Shown here piece after piece: positions 15,001 to 26,208 of a stretch of 64,000 bases of DNA; the first letter of the stretch is position 1; each line of letters starts with the position of its first letter. Position numbers and translations under genes: made by a program. The notes under the pieces were generated by a model, which saw only the letters and a list, made by a program, of their open reading frames with translations, was not told the origin of the DNA and searched no databases. Location: contig QEYB01000963.1 of assembly GCA_017562135.1 (NCBI GenBank), positions 496,001-560,000 on the forward strand, in the 5' to 3' direction. This DNA is from Dipylidium caninum (taxonomy: Eukaryota; Platyhelminthes; Cestoda; Cyclophyllidea; Dipylidiidae).

Positions 15001-17917
15001 TGCCGAGAGAAGAGCCAGCTGGCCGAGGTGTTTTTGTACTTGCCGCGGATGCCAACGAAGCGAGCAGTTTAGCGCCCACCCTCGCCGCATACGAGGGGTG
15101 GCGAGAGACATGGTGTCCTCCGCATCTCTTTCAAGTTATTAACGATATTGCCTCTAGGTTCCCCGAAACGGCTAAACGGAGGATCAGTCTAGTCACGCCT
15201 CGGTGAGTTGAACTTGGGAGATCTTCAGCTTGCTCAATCTGGTTTGGCTCGCTAAACAACGTCAGGTTCACTTCTTCATAATTTTGCGTCAACGCTTTCA
15301 GTAAATATGTGTTAACCATCTAATTGATTATTCGAACTCGCAAGACCAAATGCAAACTCTACGACGAGCTGGGCCAACAAGCTTACACTCTTTCTACTAC
15401 AGATGATACTTTGCCTTTTAATTTTCCATTTTCTCGTCTTCCTCAGCACTTTGGACTTAGGTCCTCACGGAATGCGGCTTACACAGGCAGGCACCTCGAT
15501 CCCCGCCACCTGCGTTGTAACGGCTAATGCTGTGGCCTTTGGGAATCCAACGGTGACGGGTTTTGGATCACTCCTTGCCCAACAGCTTCACACACCGAGT
15601 AGTGGGGCACAGTCGCAATCTGTTTCTGCCGTCTCCGCTGTCCCTTCGGCCGCCGCTAGTCTCCTCCCACCACCGCCCAAAGGCGATAACACCGGCTTTC
15701 CGCGCTCAAACGCCTTCATGTATCTACGCGGATCGGAGAGTCAGCCTTCCCAACATCAGGCCTTTGCAGTAAGTGACATCCCTACTCGCCACTCATGGTC
15801 CTTTTTCCACTGTTACCTCATCTATTCCGTCTGGGTCTGCACGTAATAATTGGCTGGGTTGTTTGACTTTCATTCAACCTTACGTTATTTCTTTTCCTGA
15901 GTAAAAATGGCAATTTAACTTGGTTGTGGAGCCGCCTTTTTTGGATACGTCACGTGACCATCATACAGAAATAACGGATCCGTTGCGAATTTCGTGAGGA
16001 TGCTTTAATATGTCCACACCAAATTCCTGTGTTAGATGCACAGGTCATCTAAATCATACTTTGGCGTAATCTTCACCATTGTCCTAGATTCATATCCAGG
16101 CAGGCGATCACTTCGAATGCGGGCACTTTTTATTTGTATATATTAGTTGAACTTCATTTTCTTTTACCATATTTCTGTGTTACTGACCTTATGGTACATA
16201 TTAAAGTCGTTCGACGGGGCGTCCTCGCCTCACTAGTTGTGAAGTGGTACAATTGCTTTATAACGTTTATGTCCGATGCTCAAACAGTAATCTGTTGTTT
16301 AGCCTATAGCAAATGTGCTCTCTACAAAGTGAATGAGTTCACTTTGCCTTTGCTGACTTCGGTGGTTAGTTATTTTTAGAGTTAAATAATTGTATAGCTG
16401 TTGTTTATATCCAAATGAATGTGAAACCAAGTAACTAGGATGAGATGGAGCTTTTCTGTTCTCTGCTTTGGAGCAAATTTCTCTCCCAGCTTTCGTACGT
16501 TCTTGCCTCCTTTTTTCATCCAAGGTGACTATTTCTTCTCGCCGATTACATTCGCTTGAACCACTTTCTTATTTAGAACGTTTTTTTCACTTTCTTTGCC
16601 CACCAACTTGATTGCTTACTTTCTTTACAGACATTGAATGCCAACTCCTCTGGCTACGCTGGAAGTCGTGGAGCTGCTCTAGAGGTTGCAGGTCAACCCA
16701 CCAGTCTGGACTCCGGTTGTTATGCCGCCTGTTTGACTTTGGCAGACATTGTTGACGCTGCGGTACACGAAGCAGCAGCAGGCACACACATGCTTACTTC
16801 AAGGGCGCTTGTCACCGCCTTTTTCGATCGTCTCAGCGTTCTTGCAACTACCGACTTAAAATCCACCAATCTGAGGACCGTGTTGTTAAAGATTTTTGAG
16901 GAACTGCTCCAACTCGTGCCCCTAGGTGTCTCCCCTAAATCACCAGCACATCTTGGGCTTGGCGTCCTCAGTGATGAGTATTGCACCACGGGTAATGCAG
17001 TCAGAATGTGGGCTTTTCGTCGGATGGCGGATGCAGAAAGCTATTGGCTATTTAGACATGGGGTGGCAATGTCCTCTGGTGCTATAGCTCTCATGGAGAC
17101 TCTCTTCCATATGACTCCTCTGAATGCATCAGGGATAGTTCTGGATCCCCGTGTAGGGCGCGCCGAAACGCGAGGTCTTCGCTTTGATCTCCCACCCACA
17201 CCTAACTCCATGAACATTCCCCTTCAGCAACAAAAAGATTTCCGCCCTGTGGACTTAGTCGCCAAGTCATCAACCGCTCTGGCAAACATTTTTACCTCAA
17301 ATTTTGCACCTTTGAGGCCACATGTTCCTCTATCGTCTGGACGAGCGGCGGTCGCCCAACCAATTTCTCTTCCTCCCCGGCCAGCAACTATACGTCTGAC
17401 GCCACAAATGGTCGGTCTGGTATGTCTTCCAGGTGTTCCTGCCACACTCGGTCCATTCGCTGCTGCCATGGCGACGCTGAATCAGGCATTAAATCATAGG
17501 CGTACAACTGTCGTGGCTTGTTTAAGAACTTTTCTACGTGATGACTTTATACTCTGGCATCGAGGGAGACAGGCAGCAGTTCATGCTAGTCTTCTAGCTG
17601 ATCTATTAGCTATTGAAAATGATGAAACACTGATGGCTACCGTAGGGTCGCCGATTAATGTCCCTGATCTGTCGAACGACGCACTGATTCATATGATAAC
17701 TCTCTCAGTGGATGGTTTCAACTGTCGAAATAGAGGTGAGAAAAATTTTCCAGACTACTCTATTACGAAAGCTGGCACATATTTTACTAACTTTCACGTT
17801 TAATTCTAAATTTTAGTTCTTTCTTCTGGTGACAAAGCTTTAAGTGATGTTATAAACGGCTCTTCTTCGTATGAAAACCTGGCTTGTATGGATCCTTCAT
17901 GGCTTCCATGGTATTAG
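1..17917 (+). CDS. TRRAP: TRRAP/Tra1 HAT-complex scaffold, 5'-truncated by window edge
   Basis: TRRAP is a catalytically dead PIKK-family scaffold that recruits SAGA/STAGA and NuA4/TIP60 acetyltransferases to activators in the nucleus. The window holds about 3,190 codons from the middle HEAT region to the stop; human TRRAP has about 3,860. Inferred exons: 1-156, 289-388, 461-739, 768-945, 1022-1443, 1919-2063, 2170-2434, 3587-3657, 3746-3842, 3914-4090, 4163-4246, 4344-4616, 4721-4962, 5024-5220, 6437-6744, 7472-7768, 7835-8101, 8171-9048, 9123-9317, 10086-10324, 10823-11186, 11267-11436, 11507-11630, 11716-11825, 11906-11999, 12088-12188, 12276-12392, 13021-14447, 14520-15202, 15447-15768, 16631-17735, 17817-17917. 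Family landmarks are REWRRLP (near 11130), RLPLISDDLSFW (11507 exon), GLELMEKTN (12088 exon), RRISLVTPR (15200) and the FATC-like end LACMDPSWLPWY. Glutamine, serine and glycine tracts (4525, 10940, 13180-13650) enlarge it. Three exons (9123, 10823, 13021) are one base too long. Identity is very sure; the exon 4090 and 10086 boundaries are approximate. Confidence 0.93.
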
Positions 17918-17955
17918 AACGTGTCGGAGATTTTGTACAGCACTTTTATATTACA

Positions 17956-17961
17956 AATAAA
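17956..17961 (+). terminator. polyadenylation signal of TRRAP
   Basis: A canonical AATAAA lies 39 bases after the TRRAP stop codon, in an A/T-rich 3' UTR. Position and motif fit a metazoan cleavage and polyadenylation signal. Confidence 0.7.
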
Positions 17962-18567
17962 CGTATTTGATATTGCTTTTCTAATTGCCGGTGTATAGGG
18001 TCTTTTATACGCAGTTGTGCCTGTCGTTCTGTTTTGCGGTCTGCCCGTTTCTCGAATCCCGACCAAAAATTTGTGCTGTAAGATTTCATTTAAGGCGTGT
18101 TTCCGTATGCGTGACCTTTACTTAACGATTGCCGTTTAGTCTAATAATTTGCTGCGTCATTTCCGCTTATGAATACCGAGATTTGGACGACAGAAGGTGC
18201 TGTCGCCTTGTGGTGCTCCTCGGGGGCGGTTCGAGTTTTTACTAAGCATGTGTACGCATTGCTGGGGGCCGTGTAGTTCCGGCCTGGTCGCGTCCGGGGG
18301 GAAGGCGGGTGGTCAAAAGTGTTGGCATGAGGAGGAGATCCTGCGCATTACAGGTGAAATCTGCTATCGTCTAAAGGATGGCTTTACAAGAGGTGGGAAT
18401 ACAATGAATTTTCGATCGTGAAAAAATATTAGTTTTGTGGCGCGTTGACCAAAAGCGGTCAGACCATATTTTTGTCATAAGAATAACGTAATTTAGAAAA
18501 TCACCTAACTTGAAAAAGTAGACTGCCATGCTTTAGTGGTGTTTGACACTTTCTCGATGGCGTCACC
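17962..18567. other. TRRAP-RBM25 intergenic spacer
   Basis: About 600 bases without a supported gene. The first part is TRRAP 3' flank; 18197-18420 is open in one frame but has biased, unfamiliar composition and no recognisable motif. No TATA box was recognised before RBM25. The region presumably holds promoter or pre-mRNA spacer sequence. Confidence 0.5.
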
Positions 18568-18587
18568 TTTTGTTTTAACTCGTACAG
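18568..18587 (+). promoter_or_regulatory. candidate 5'-leader splice acceptor of RBM25
   Basis: A T-rich stretch ending in ACAG closes at 18587, 32 bases before the RBM25 ATG. It could be a spliced-leader trans-splice site or the end of a 5'-UTR intron. The sequence alone cannot separate the two, and an unspliced 5' UTR is also possible. Confidence 0.4.
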
Positions 18588-18619
18588 TATTAATTTCGGC
18601 CGCTTTCGAGTACTTCCCG

Positions 18620-21600
18620 ATGAACCCGTACGGACAGTATTTTGGCGTTCCTCAGCATTATTATGGCGCAATTCCTCCAAATTATCAATCCCTCTTGTCT
18701 ACCGGACTGGTAGGTTATGCACCGGTTGCGGCGCCACCGCCTTCTGTCACCGTCTCTCAACCGCCTACCACACCGTCGACAACCGAGGCGTCGGTGACAC
18801 AGGTTGTTGTGACACAGGAAAAAACCCCAGTTACCACCGTATTTGTGGGAAATATACCGGATCGAGCTCCTGATTCTTTGATAAAATCTTTACTAATGGT
18901 AAGGGTGTCGATGCACTTTCTATCTCTCAGCGGTGTGGTAACATTTCTTAGCTGGAAGCGGGTTCAAGGTGCTTCGGGAAAATTGCAAGCGTTTGGTTTT
19001 TGTGAGTATCAGGATCCCGAATCGACGATGAGGTGTGTGAGACTATTGAACGGATTTGAGATCTTAGAGAAGAAGTTAATGGTACGTTAGTTTACTTTGT
19101 GATGATGCCTAAGGTGAAAGTCGATCCTAAAACTGAGGATCTGCTGAGCGAATACCGTAAGAAGAAGCGGAAAGACGGTGAGGATGGCAACCTAGGCAGT
19201 ACTGAAGCTGAGGTTGATGACGAGACGAAGAAGGATGATGATGTTGTAAAGACCGCCTTGCAAAATATTTTGCAAGAGGCAGTTGACACATATCAACTTG
19301 GTCATGGTAACACATTTGCTTTTTCTAATAACATTATAGAATCACCAAACAGAAATGAGTACTCGGAGGGGCCAAGGCATTTAGTAAGTTGCCTTTCTTT
19401 TAGTGTACTTTTCCATAAACCTCTTTTTAACACCCTTTTCGTTTCAGACTTTGGATGATATGGATATAGACGGAGAACGTAAGGATTTAATCAATAAGGA
19501 AATTGAGACGTTTCGGCGTCGCAATGAGGTAAGATCATCACAATGTATTAGTGCCTCAAGCTCACATGTATTTGTTTATTAACGTTGCTGATATCACCGA
19601 ACAAAATATGTTAAAGTGGTCGAGCGGCTCTTACTGGTGAGCCATGATTCATGTAAGCTCTCTTTTTGACGCTGTTATGAAAAAAAACAGAAATCCATTG
19701 GATTTAATGCTAGGACAGCACAGGACGACTAGCACAAAGTTGGTGAGTGTATTTCGTACTATTTAAGGGCCTAAGTAGTTTAAAATCGATGAAACCCGTC
19801 AAGTGTGCAAATTCAAACCTTCTTTCAGACCGTCATGATTGCAGTCGAAATCAACCGTTTGTGCTTTTAACACGGCTCGGTGAGTTAAATGAAGCCTTCT
19901 TATTATTGGGCGCCTTATCGGGGAATTGCTGTCGCGGGTTGTTTTTTATGATGTCATCGTACTCTCCGTCTTCCGGGTTAACGTTATTCGTCGAAGTCAT
20001 CTTTTGTGAAGCCTATTGACTCTTTGCTTCTTGGTGGGGTAGAAGGAGACGCCTTCTGAAGATCGGAGCAAGCGTTCGAGAGAGCTCGACTACTACACCT
20101 CTCGCTATTCTTCGCGTAACCTGTCGCGTTCTGACAGGGATTCGGAGCGTGGTAGTCGCTACTCACGATCGCGGTCACGATCCAGGGAACCCGCAAAGAA
20201 GCGACCACGTGGGGGTGTCACTAGTTCTACCTTAGTCTCTGACAAGCACTACCGCTCGGGTCAGGTTGACGAAGAAGAGGAGGCGATCAAAAAGCGCCTC
20301 GAAAGGAAGCTCAAGGAAAAGGAAGAATCGTATCAGAATGTACGCATTCGATCTGCCTATTTTCCCAAATTAGCACAAATTCTAGTAATCATTCCCACTT
20401 CTTTCTCCGCAGCGACTTCGTCAATGGGAAAGCCGGGAACGTAAAAAACAGGCTGAATACGAACGAGAAAAAGAACGCGAAAAGAAGAAACAGGCAGAGA
20501 CTCTCTCGGAAGCCAGGAACTTGTTAGATTTCTTTGTGACCTACGATGATGACATCGAAGACTCGAAATTCTATAAGTACATATTCTTTAGTTGATTTAT
20601 TGGTATATTACGTTATTTGACCTTGGTAATCAATTTTAAGCACACTTTGCCTTACAGAGGAAGTGCTCTTCAGCGTAGGCTCGCCGATCGTGAGATTGAG
20701 GAAGCAGCTGATGAGAGAGATCGACAGAAAGAATTGGAGCATCTCGAATCGTCTCGTCGCAAGCTAATCGAGGAGGAAGATCCAAATGCCGAGTCGATAA
20801 TATTGCAAATGGAGCAGTCAATGCAAGAGCATTTGCGGAAACGTCTCAATCTGAATGCTCGGACCCCTACTGATCACTCAAGATCAAGATCTGTTTCAAA
20901 ATCTAGGGATAACTCACCGGCGCCACAACTCGTTTCTAATTTTGTTGAAACCTCTGCGGTAAGTTTTACCTTTTGTCTATACTTATTTGATTTCAAGTCT
21001 AAAATTTATTTCTTTTTAGGTCAGTTCTGGATTCAAGCCAGTGTCTCCTGATACGGGTTCAAGGGCCAGCGATAATACATCACCTAAAGAGGTTTCTGCG
21101 GAAATTTCGCGGAAAGATTCTGGCACCTTCTTGTTCTCCATGTCTTCTAGTAATTTCCTTTCCATCTCGCGCTGTTCCAAATGTTTCGTGGTTATTTGCG
21201 CATCCACTTTTCTCTCTATCCTCGTAGAATCGTCTGAAAATTTGTTAAAGCCGGCTGCAGCATTTAATGATGAAGAAGTTGAGATGAAGTCGAAACGTCC
21301 GGCATTAAGTTGGGTTCCTCCCTCTTCGGACCGAGTCGCCACCTCCGCCGGGAGTTCGGCTTTCCCCGATTTGAAGGCGGTGGCAAATTTACCCGTTGCG
21401 GAAAAAAGGGCTATTATCAAGCAGATCATCGAAAGAATTCCTACCTCGCGAGAGGAATTGTTCGATTACCCAATCGATTGGAAGGCGGTTGACTCGGTAA
21501 TTTATGCAGCCTGCCAGCTGTTCGGCATCGCGCCGAACTTTCCTGGTAGAGGTTTAAGTTTCATCATTTTTTCATTTGTAGGATTTCGTCAGAGAAAGAA

Positions 21601-21910
21601 TTAAGCCGTGGGTGGACAAGAAAATCATTACTTACCTTGGGGAAGCGGAAGCCACTCTCTCCAATTTTATATGCGAGCAGGTGCTTGAACACAAACCGCC
21701 TGCGAAGATCTTAGCTGAAATTGCTCTGGTATGGCTTCACTACATCTGTCTGGCCTTTATTTTTGGATTTTCTAATTACCTATTCCCCGACGCTTCTATC
21801 ATTTACTGTCATTCTAGGTTCTTGAAGAGGAAGCCGAGGTTTTCGTGGTCAAGATGTGGCGCCTCCTCATTTATGTGATCGCAGAAAAAAACCTCGGTCT
21901 TACTGTATGA
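18620..21910 (+). CDS. RBM25: RNA-binding protein 25 (RRM + RS/RE + PWI splicing factor)
   Basis: RBM25 is a nuclear U1-associated splicing regulator. Exons: 18620-18898, 18931-19081, 19114-19306, 19340-19383, 19448-19528, 20043-20339, 20413-20576, 20658-20958, 21020-21496, 21582-21728, 21818-21910, giving about 741 residues (human about 840). After a proline-rich start (MNPYGQ) comes the RRM with RNP2-like TTVFVGNIPD and RNP1-like LQAFGFCEY, then KVDPKTEDLL, an RS-rich stretch (20080-20200), a charged coiled region (KRLERKLKEKEE, then GSALQRRLADRE) and a C-terminal PWI domain (YPIDWKAVDS, KPWVDKKIITYLGEAEATL, LEEEAEVFVVKMWRLLIY). The PWI domain binds nucleic acid. Three introns are only 32-33 nt. 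Exon 18931-19081 carries one surplus base (TTT at 18944-18946), without which the conserved RCGNILSWKRVQGASGK reads through. The start is the first Met preceding the conserved region. The splice into 20043 is the least certain. Confidence 0.92.
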
Positions 21911-21948
21911 TTTTTTACTGTGCTGTTGATTCGACATTTCTTTGTACA

Positions 21949-21954
21949 AATAAA
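21949..21954 (+). terminator. polyadenylation signal of RBM25
   Basis: AATAAA 38 bases downstream of the RBM25 stop, nearly the same distance as in TRRAP. It lies about 250 bases before the ABHD13 start codon. Confidence 0.7.
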
Positions 21955-22145
21955 GCTCTCTGCCACTATGTCGTCGTGCTATTTTATTAGCTCTTACGCC
22001 TAATTCGTCTCCTGTCAGTTACCGCCCCTACTTCTTGCACTCGCATTGATGAATCAAGCGCGCTAGCAAGCCCCCTTACTATCGGCACCCCATCTACCTA
22101 GATTGCGTTCTGGGAGTAATGTAAGGGGAGTCCGTAACGTGATCT

Positions 22146-22168
22146 CGCCTGACTCGTTCTTTTTTCAG
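22146..22168 (+). promoter_or_regulatory. candidate 5'-leader splice acceptor of ABHD13
   Basis: A strong polypyrimidine tract (seven T then CAG) ends at 22168, 33 bases before the first ABHD13 ATG, with no ATG in between. With the AATAAA at 21949 this resembles the gap between cistrons of a trans-spliced unit. A cis-spliced 5'-UTR intron is the alternative. Confidence 0.5.
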
Positions 22169-22201
22169 TGTTGGGATCGACTGTGATAAGTTCTACGACT
22201 C

Positions 22202-23452
22202 ATGCGAACTCGTCGACTCGCTCGGATAATGACCTCAGTGTTAAACTCAATAAAAGATCGGTTCCACCGCCCTAACGTTTCCCCGTATGGACCTCTCTCC
22301 AACAACGCTTCCAATGGGACCACCTTGCAGTGCACAACCTTCGGAACTACGCTCCGAACCCGCCTGGCAGTCTATCGCGGCTTATTTGACCAACACGTCC
22401 CGCCCCTATCGTGCCTACCCATAACCTCTTTGATTATTACCCTTCCATCGAGCGCCTGGTTGGCGAGTTACCTGCTCACTGGCGCTCTCGCCGCTCTATT
22501 TTTTTTCGGTGTGATTTATTTCATCGAGGCCTTCCTTACTTTCGCCCCAAACATTCCTGACCGGAGTCGGTTTTTGACGGAACTTCCCCAACCTACCCAC
22601 TTCCCGCTGTGGCGAATTGTTCGGCTTTCTAGCCCCTCAGTAGGGAGCGGACATAGCGTCACATTAAAGTGCTTTCTCATCTTACAAGAGGATCCGTCGA
22701 AACGCGCAGCCGCGCCAACAATATTGTTTCTACACGGAAACGCAGGAAATATCGGGCATCGGCTGCCGATGGCGAAAATACTTTACGACGCATGCAATGC
22801 CAACGTCTTCTTGCTGGAATACCGCGGTTTCGGATCTTCAAACGGACACCCGAATGAGCATGGGATCTACAGGGACGCGATGGCTGCGCTTGATTACCTC
22901 TCTGCGGGAGCGGATGGCGACATAGACGGAGGTAATATCTTTGTTTTCGGACGTTCCCTCGGTGGCGCTATCGCCACCGAACTAAGCACACGGACGGGCA
23001 TTGTTGCGCGGATCCGGGGAACAATTCTCGAGAACACATTCACTTCTATCAGTGGCATGGCCAAATCAATAAGCTGCAACCTGATAGGCCCTCTCGGGAA
23101 ATACTGCATACCCTCAACACTCATCCACAACCGCTTTGAATCGCTGAAGAAACTGGAGTCTCAAGATCTGGACAGCGACATACGATTTCTATTCATATCG
23201 GGTATGAAGGATGAAGTTGTCCCACCTTCAATGATGACGAGGCTAGCCAAAGCCTGGGCCACGAATTCCGGAAACCGAGACCCAGAATCATCATGGGTAT
23301 TCGATGACCCGAAAGATTTCCTGCGTCGTGGACGGGAGGGAATCGTACGCTTCAAGGAAGGAAACCACGCAACCACGTGGATGTGCGAGGGTTTTGGCGA
23401 CATAATTAAGAAATTTATTACTATCCATGGAATTAACAATGGTAAAGAGTAG
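22202..23452 (+). CDS. ABHD13: ABHD13-like alpha/beta hydrolase, membrane anchored, intronless
   Basis: A 416-residue serine hydrolase of the Bem46/ABHD13 group. An N-terminal hydrophobic segment (about residues 76-115, containing ALAALFFFGVIYFI) should anchor it in a membrane. The fold then shows the oxyanion-loop motif LFLHGNAGNIGHR, the nucleophile elbow GRSLGG (Ser252), the acid in SGMKDEVVPP (Asp337) and the base in EGNHATTW (His389), so the triad is complete. YRGFGSSNG and ENTFTSI are further family matches. Human ABHD13 is 337 residues, so the N terminus here is longer; Met10 (22229) is an alternative start. The physiological substrate is not known for this family. The coding region is one exon, as in many ABHD13 genes, and starts 291 bases after the RBM25 stop on the same strand. 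Confidence 0.92.
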   Translation: MRTRRLARIMTSVLNSIKDRFHRPNVSPYGPLSNNASNGTTLQCTTFGTTLRTRLAVYRGLFDQHVPPLSCLPITSLIITLPSSAWLASYLLTGALAALFFFGVIYFIEAFLTFAPNIPDRSRFLTELPQPTHFPLWRIVRLSSPSVGSGHSVTLKCFLILQEDPSKRAAAPTILFLHGNAGNIGHRLPMAKILYDACNANVFLLEYRGFGSSNGHPNEHGIYRDAMAALDYLSAGADGDIDGGNIFVFGRSLGGAIATELSTRTGIVARIRGTILENTFTSISGMAKSISCNLIGPLGKYCIPSTLIHNRFESLKKLESQDLDSDIRFLFISGMKDEVVPPSMMTRLAKAWATNSGNRDPESSWVFDDPKDFLRRGREGIVRFKEGNHATTWMCEGFGDIIKKFITIHGINNGKE

Positions 23453-23725
23453 GCATGACACATTTGGAAATACATATCTCCTATTGATTTTATTATGTAA
23501 CCAAACGACAGTAAACTCCAAACTTAGTATAGGTGAACTGGACCACCTGTGAAGTTACCCTAGTCTGAATAGACGCGAGCAGAGTATTAGTGTTTGGCCG
23601 CGAGTTGTCGGTTTCTGCTTGACAACGCTATGAGAGGTCGTCGTTAGGGCACAAAGACGGACGAACTAGCTGCTTTGTTTCGGTTCCAGGCGGTCAACTC
23701 TGCAAAGTCCGATGAGCTAGCCTAA

Positions 23726-23731
23726 AATAAA
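23726..23731 (+). terminator. possible ABHD13 polyadenylation signal
   Basis: AATAAA about 270 bases beyond the ABHD13 stop; it is the nearest canonical hexamer I see downstream. Confidence 0.35.
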
Positions 23732-25137
23732 TGGGACGGATTATGCACGGTCAGTTCGATATCTTTCATCAAGCTACAGCCGGTAACTCCAGTGTCATCA
23801 TCTAAGAAGGGCACAAGCCTACCTTAATCAGAAGAGGGCGCAGGCGCGGAACCACGCCCACGTCTGGCGTGCTTTAGAGTACAGTTGATAAGGGGACGTT
23901 TAAACAAACATCCGCAGTTGGAATTCCGTGTTGCCATGTAACATAATTGCTAATTTACTCAATTAAAACCGGTTTAAATATTTATAGTTATTTTTATAAG
24001 ATCAGAAAGCGGTAACGACTATCAATTTATGCCACCGAAAATGACTATAATTCCCGTTCATTTCGCACGAGATCAAATCCTGGAAATATTCCGATACAGA
24101 CGACAAAAAGAGCTAGCTGTAAAACATTCCATTTGAAGGTATAGCAAAATTGAACACCGGTACCCGAAATGTGGCCTTACGTTAATGAAAACTTGAGGAC
24201 GGAACACTCGCCCTCGGTACGAGGTAGACAGCTAACAAACTTTACGAACTCAAAGGCCATTCAAACCTTATAAAAGTTAGTTGTACTCATTCTCTATCCT
24301 TCTTCAAAATGCAATGTTACAAAACGTGGAATTGTTTAGCATACGTCCACTGGTAGGCCTTCAGATACTCCAACGTGAGGCAAGCTCGGAACCCCCTAGT
24401 CACCCATCTAAGACTGAATTTCATAAGCATAATTCTGTGTCACGCATACTTTCAATGCATGCAACGGAGACCACCTTCTTTTAAAGATAAACCTAGAGCG
24501 TGGGGTCAAATTGGATGAATATAGTGTTGTCACCGCTTTATTATTCCAATGAACATAAATGGCGCTTAGTCTTATGCTATGCAATATCACATTTATTCTA
24601 CAACTTGTGCACACATCTGGCAGCTAGTTGAATTATTTTGCCTTTTCAAACTCTTAGGGACAATATTTCCAGATTGTGCACATGTGAACAATTCGTTCAC
24701 CGGCTAGCCAAAAACGATGCTCTTTACACCTCTCCTCATTGATTTGACGTTTCACGATGAAGAAAGTTTTATCGCGATAAGGCAATCATTACACCGCTGC
24801 TGGGTAGGACCTGCGCCAATTCAAGACTTGGTCCGCTACTCACCAAGCTACGAATTAAAATAGAGTATCAAATCCCTCGACGATATTTCAAACCTAATCA
24901 GGAGCTACAGTTGAAATTAGTATCTCTAAAATAATTGGTACTAAGACAACAGTAGCAAAATCGATAAATCATATGCACACAACCCACTCCATCACATGCA
25001 GAGTTAAGTGTGAGGCTAAATGAAAATAACGAGATACCTACGGATACCCATCTTCTAAAAGAGAAACTTGAGACGAAGCGGCATGAGTATGACTTTACTG
25101 TATCGAAAAAGATGTTATCACACCAAAAATATCTCAT
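23732..25137. other. convergent intergenic region between ABHD13 and the dehydrogenase
   Basis: About 1.4 kb, A/T-rich, between the 3' ends of two convergent genes. All open frames are short and look random. TTTATT near 24537 (AATAAA on the minus strand) could end the dehydrogenase transcript. I see nothing else to annotate. Confidence 0.5.
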
Positions 25138-26208
25138 CTAATCTTCCAAATAAGTCGCCTTGGCTGTACGATAAATAGTCTCGGCTTCTGCGCACACGGC
25201 TGCAGCCAACTGATCAGAAGTGGATGATTCTGGCCAGTGAACAGGTAAACAATTGCGGTAAAGCCGACCACTCCCCTGATTTGCATCGGATTGTGAGGCC
25301 TTAAGATGTGCGTCATAAACATTTTCACTAAGGGCACAATGAATGATACTTTGACAGCCCTCTCTCGGCGTCTTAAGAACAAGTTGAGCCAGGGTTTGAA
25401 GTAACCACTTAAATGGGAATGGCAGGTCATCGACGAAATCTCGATTTAGATTAGTATTGACCATCCCTCCTGTCACTACGGTATAAACATTCAGGAGACG
25501 ACTTTCACCAGTTCCGAACCGTTGGGAGACCTCTCGGGCAAAAAGATTAAGGGCTTGCTTCGAATTGGCGTAGGAAGAACGGGGACTCCAGTTATGCTCC
25601 TCAAGGGGACTCAAGATATCACCGGCATCTGTGTTCAAGGTCCCACGAGCGCCTAGGGCAGATGTGACAAAGATTACTCGAGGCGGAGATGTTAACGACC
25701 CAGACATTTGCCTGAAGTATGGCAGAAACTCGTGGAACAAGCAAAATGGTCCGATAAAGTTGGTAAGCATATTTGAGTCAAGTTGAAGATGGGGAAAGAT
25801 ATCACGTTGGCCTGCCATTATTCCAGCGTTATTGATAAGGACTTCGACACGGCCGCCCAAATTGGCATTCTTAGCAAAAAGAAGGATAGACGAAAGGTCG
25901 GTTAGGTCCAAGTAATGCACTTCGATGTTGGCATCTTTGTACTTCTTAGAGAGACATTCTTTGACAGTCGAACCTGCTTTTGTATTACGACACCCAAGAA
26001 CAAGACTCCAACCACGCTGTGCGAGTTCATGAGCCGTTGCAAGAGCGATTCCTGATGTTGCGCCGGTAATCACGGCACGTTTAGGGCGTGTGGGTTGCGG
26101 GCAGTCGCAAAAGAAAACTTTATGTCGGAGTAGACGACGGAGCATAATCAATGAGAAGGCTGCAGATAACGTTGATATCCCAAGAGATATTGTTAGCCAA
26201 CTAACCAT
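25138..26208 (-). CDS. Membrane-anchored short-chain dehydrogenase/reductase (DHRSX/RDH-like)
   Basis: A 356-residue NAD(P)(H)-dependent oxidoreductase from Met at 26208; the same frame stays open upstream to 26367, so a longer 409-residue start is possible but adds only unconserved sequence. Residues 1-28 form a hydrophobic anchor, followed by the Rossmann fold: TGATSGIA (48-55), LDLTD (100-104), NNAGIMAG (126-133), catalytic Ser in VTSA (183) and the pair Tyr213/Lys217 in YANSK. KTPREGCQSIIHCAL (279-293) matches the region typical of DHRSX, retinol dehydrogenases 11-14 and WWOX-like SDRs. The final glycine of TGxxxGIG is alanine. The substrate could be retinoid, sterol or dolichol-pathway intermediates; the sequence does not decide. 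The gene is intronless and transcribed opposite to its neighbours. Confidence 0.85.
   Translation of the reverse strand: MVSWLTISLGISTLSAAFSLIMLRRLLRHKVFFCDCPQPTRPKRAVITGATSGIALATAHELAQRGWSLVLGCRNTKAGSTVKECLSKKYKDANIEVHYLDLTDLSSILLFAKNANLGGRVEVLINNAGIMAGQRDIFPHLQLDSNMLTNFIGPFCLFHEFLPYFRQMSGSLTSPPRVIFVTSALGARGTLNTDAGDILSPLEEHNWSPRSSYANSKQALNLFAREVSQRFGTGESRLLNVYTVVTGGMVNTNLNRDFVDDLPFPFKWLLQTLAQLVLKTPREGCQSIIHCALSENVYDAHLKASQSDANQGSGRLYRNCLPVHWPESSTSDQLAAAVCAEAETIYRTAKATYLED

Noticed and set aside
18010..18075. tRNA-like TTCTCGAATCC segment
   Set aside because: The T-arm-like bases lack a matching acceptor stem, D arm and anticodon arm.
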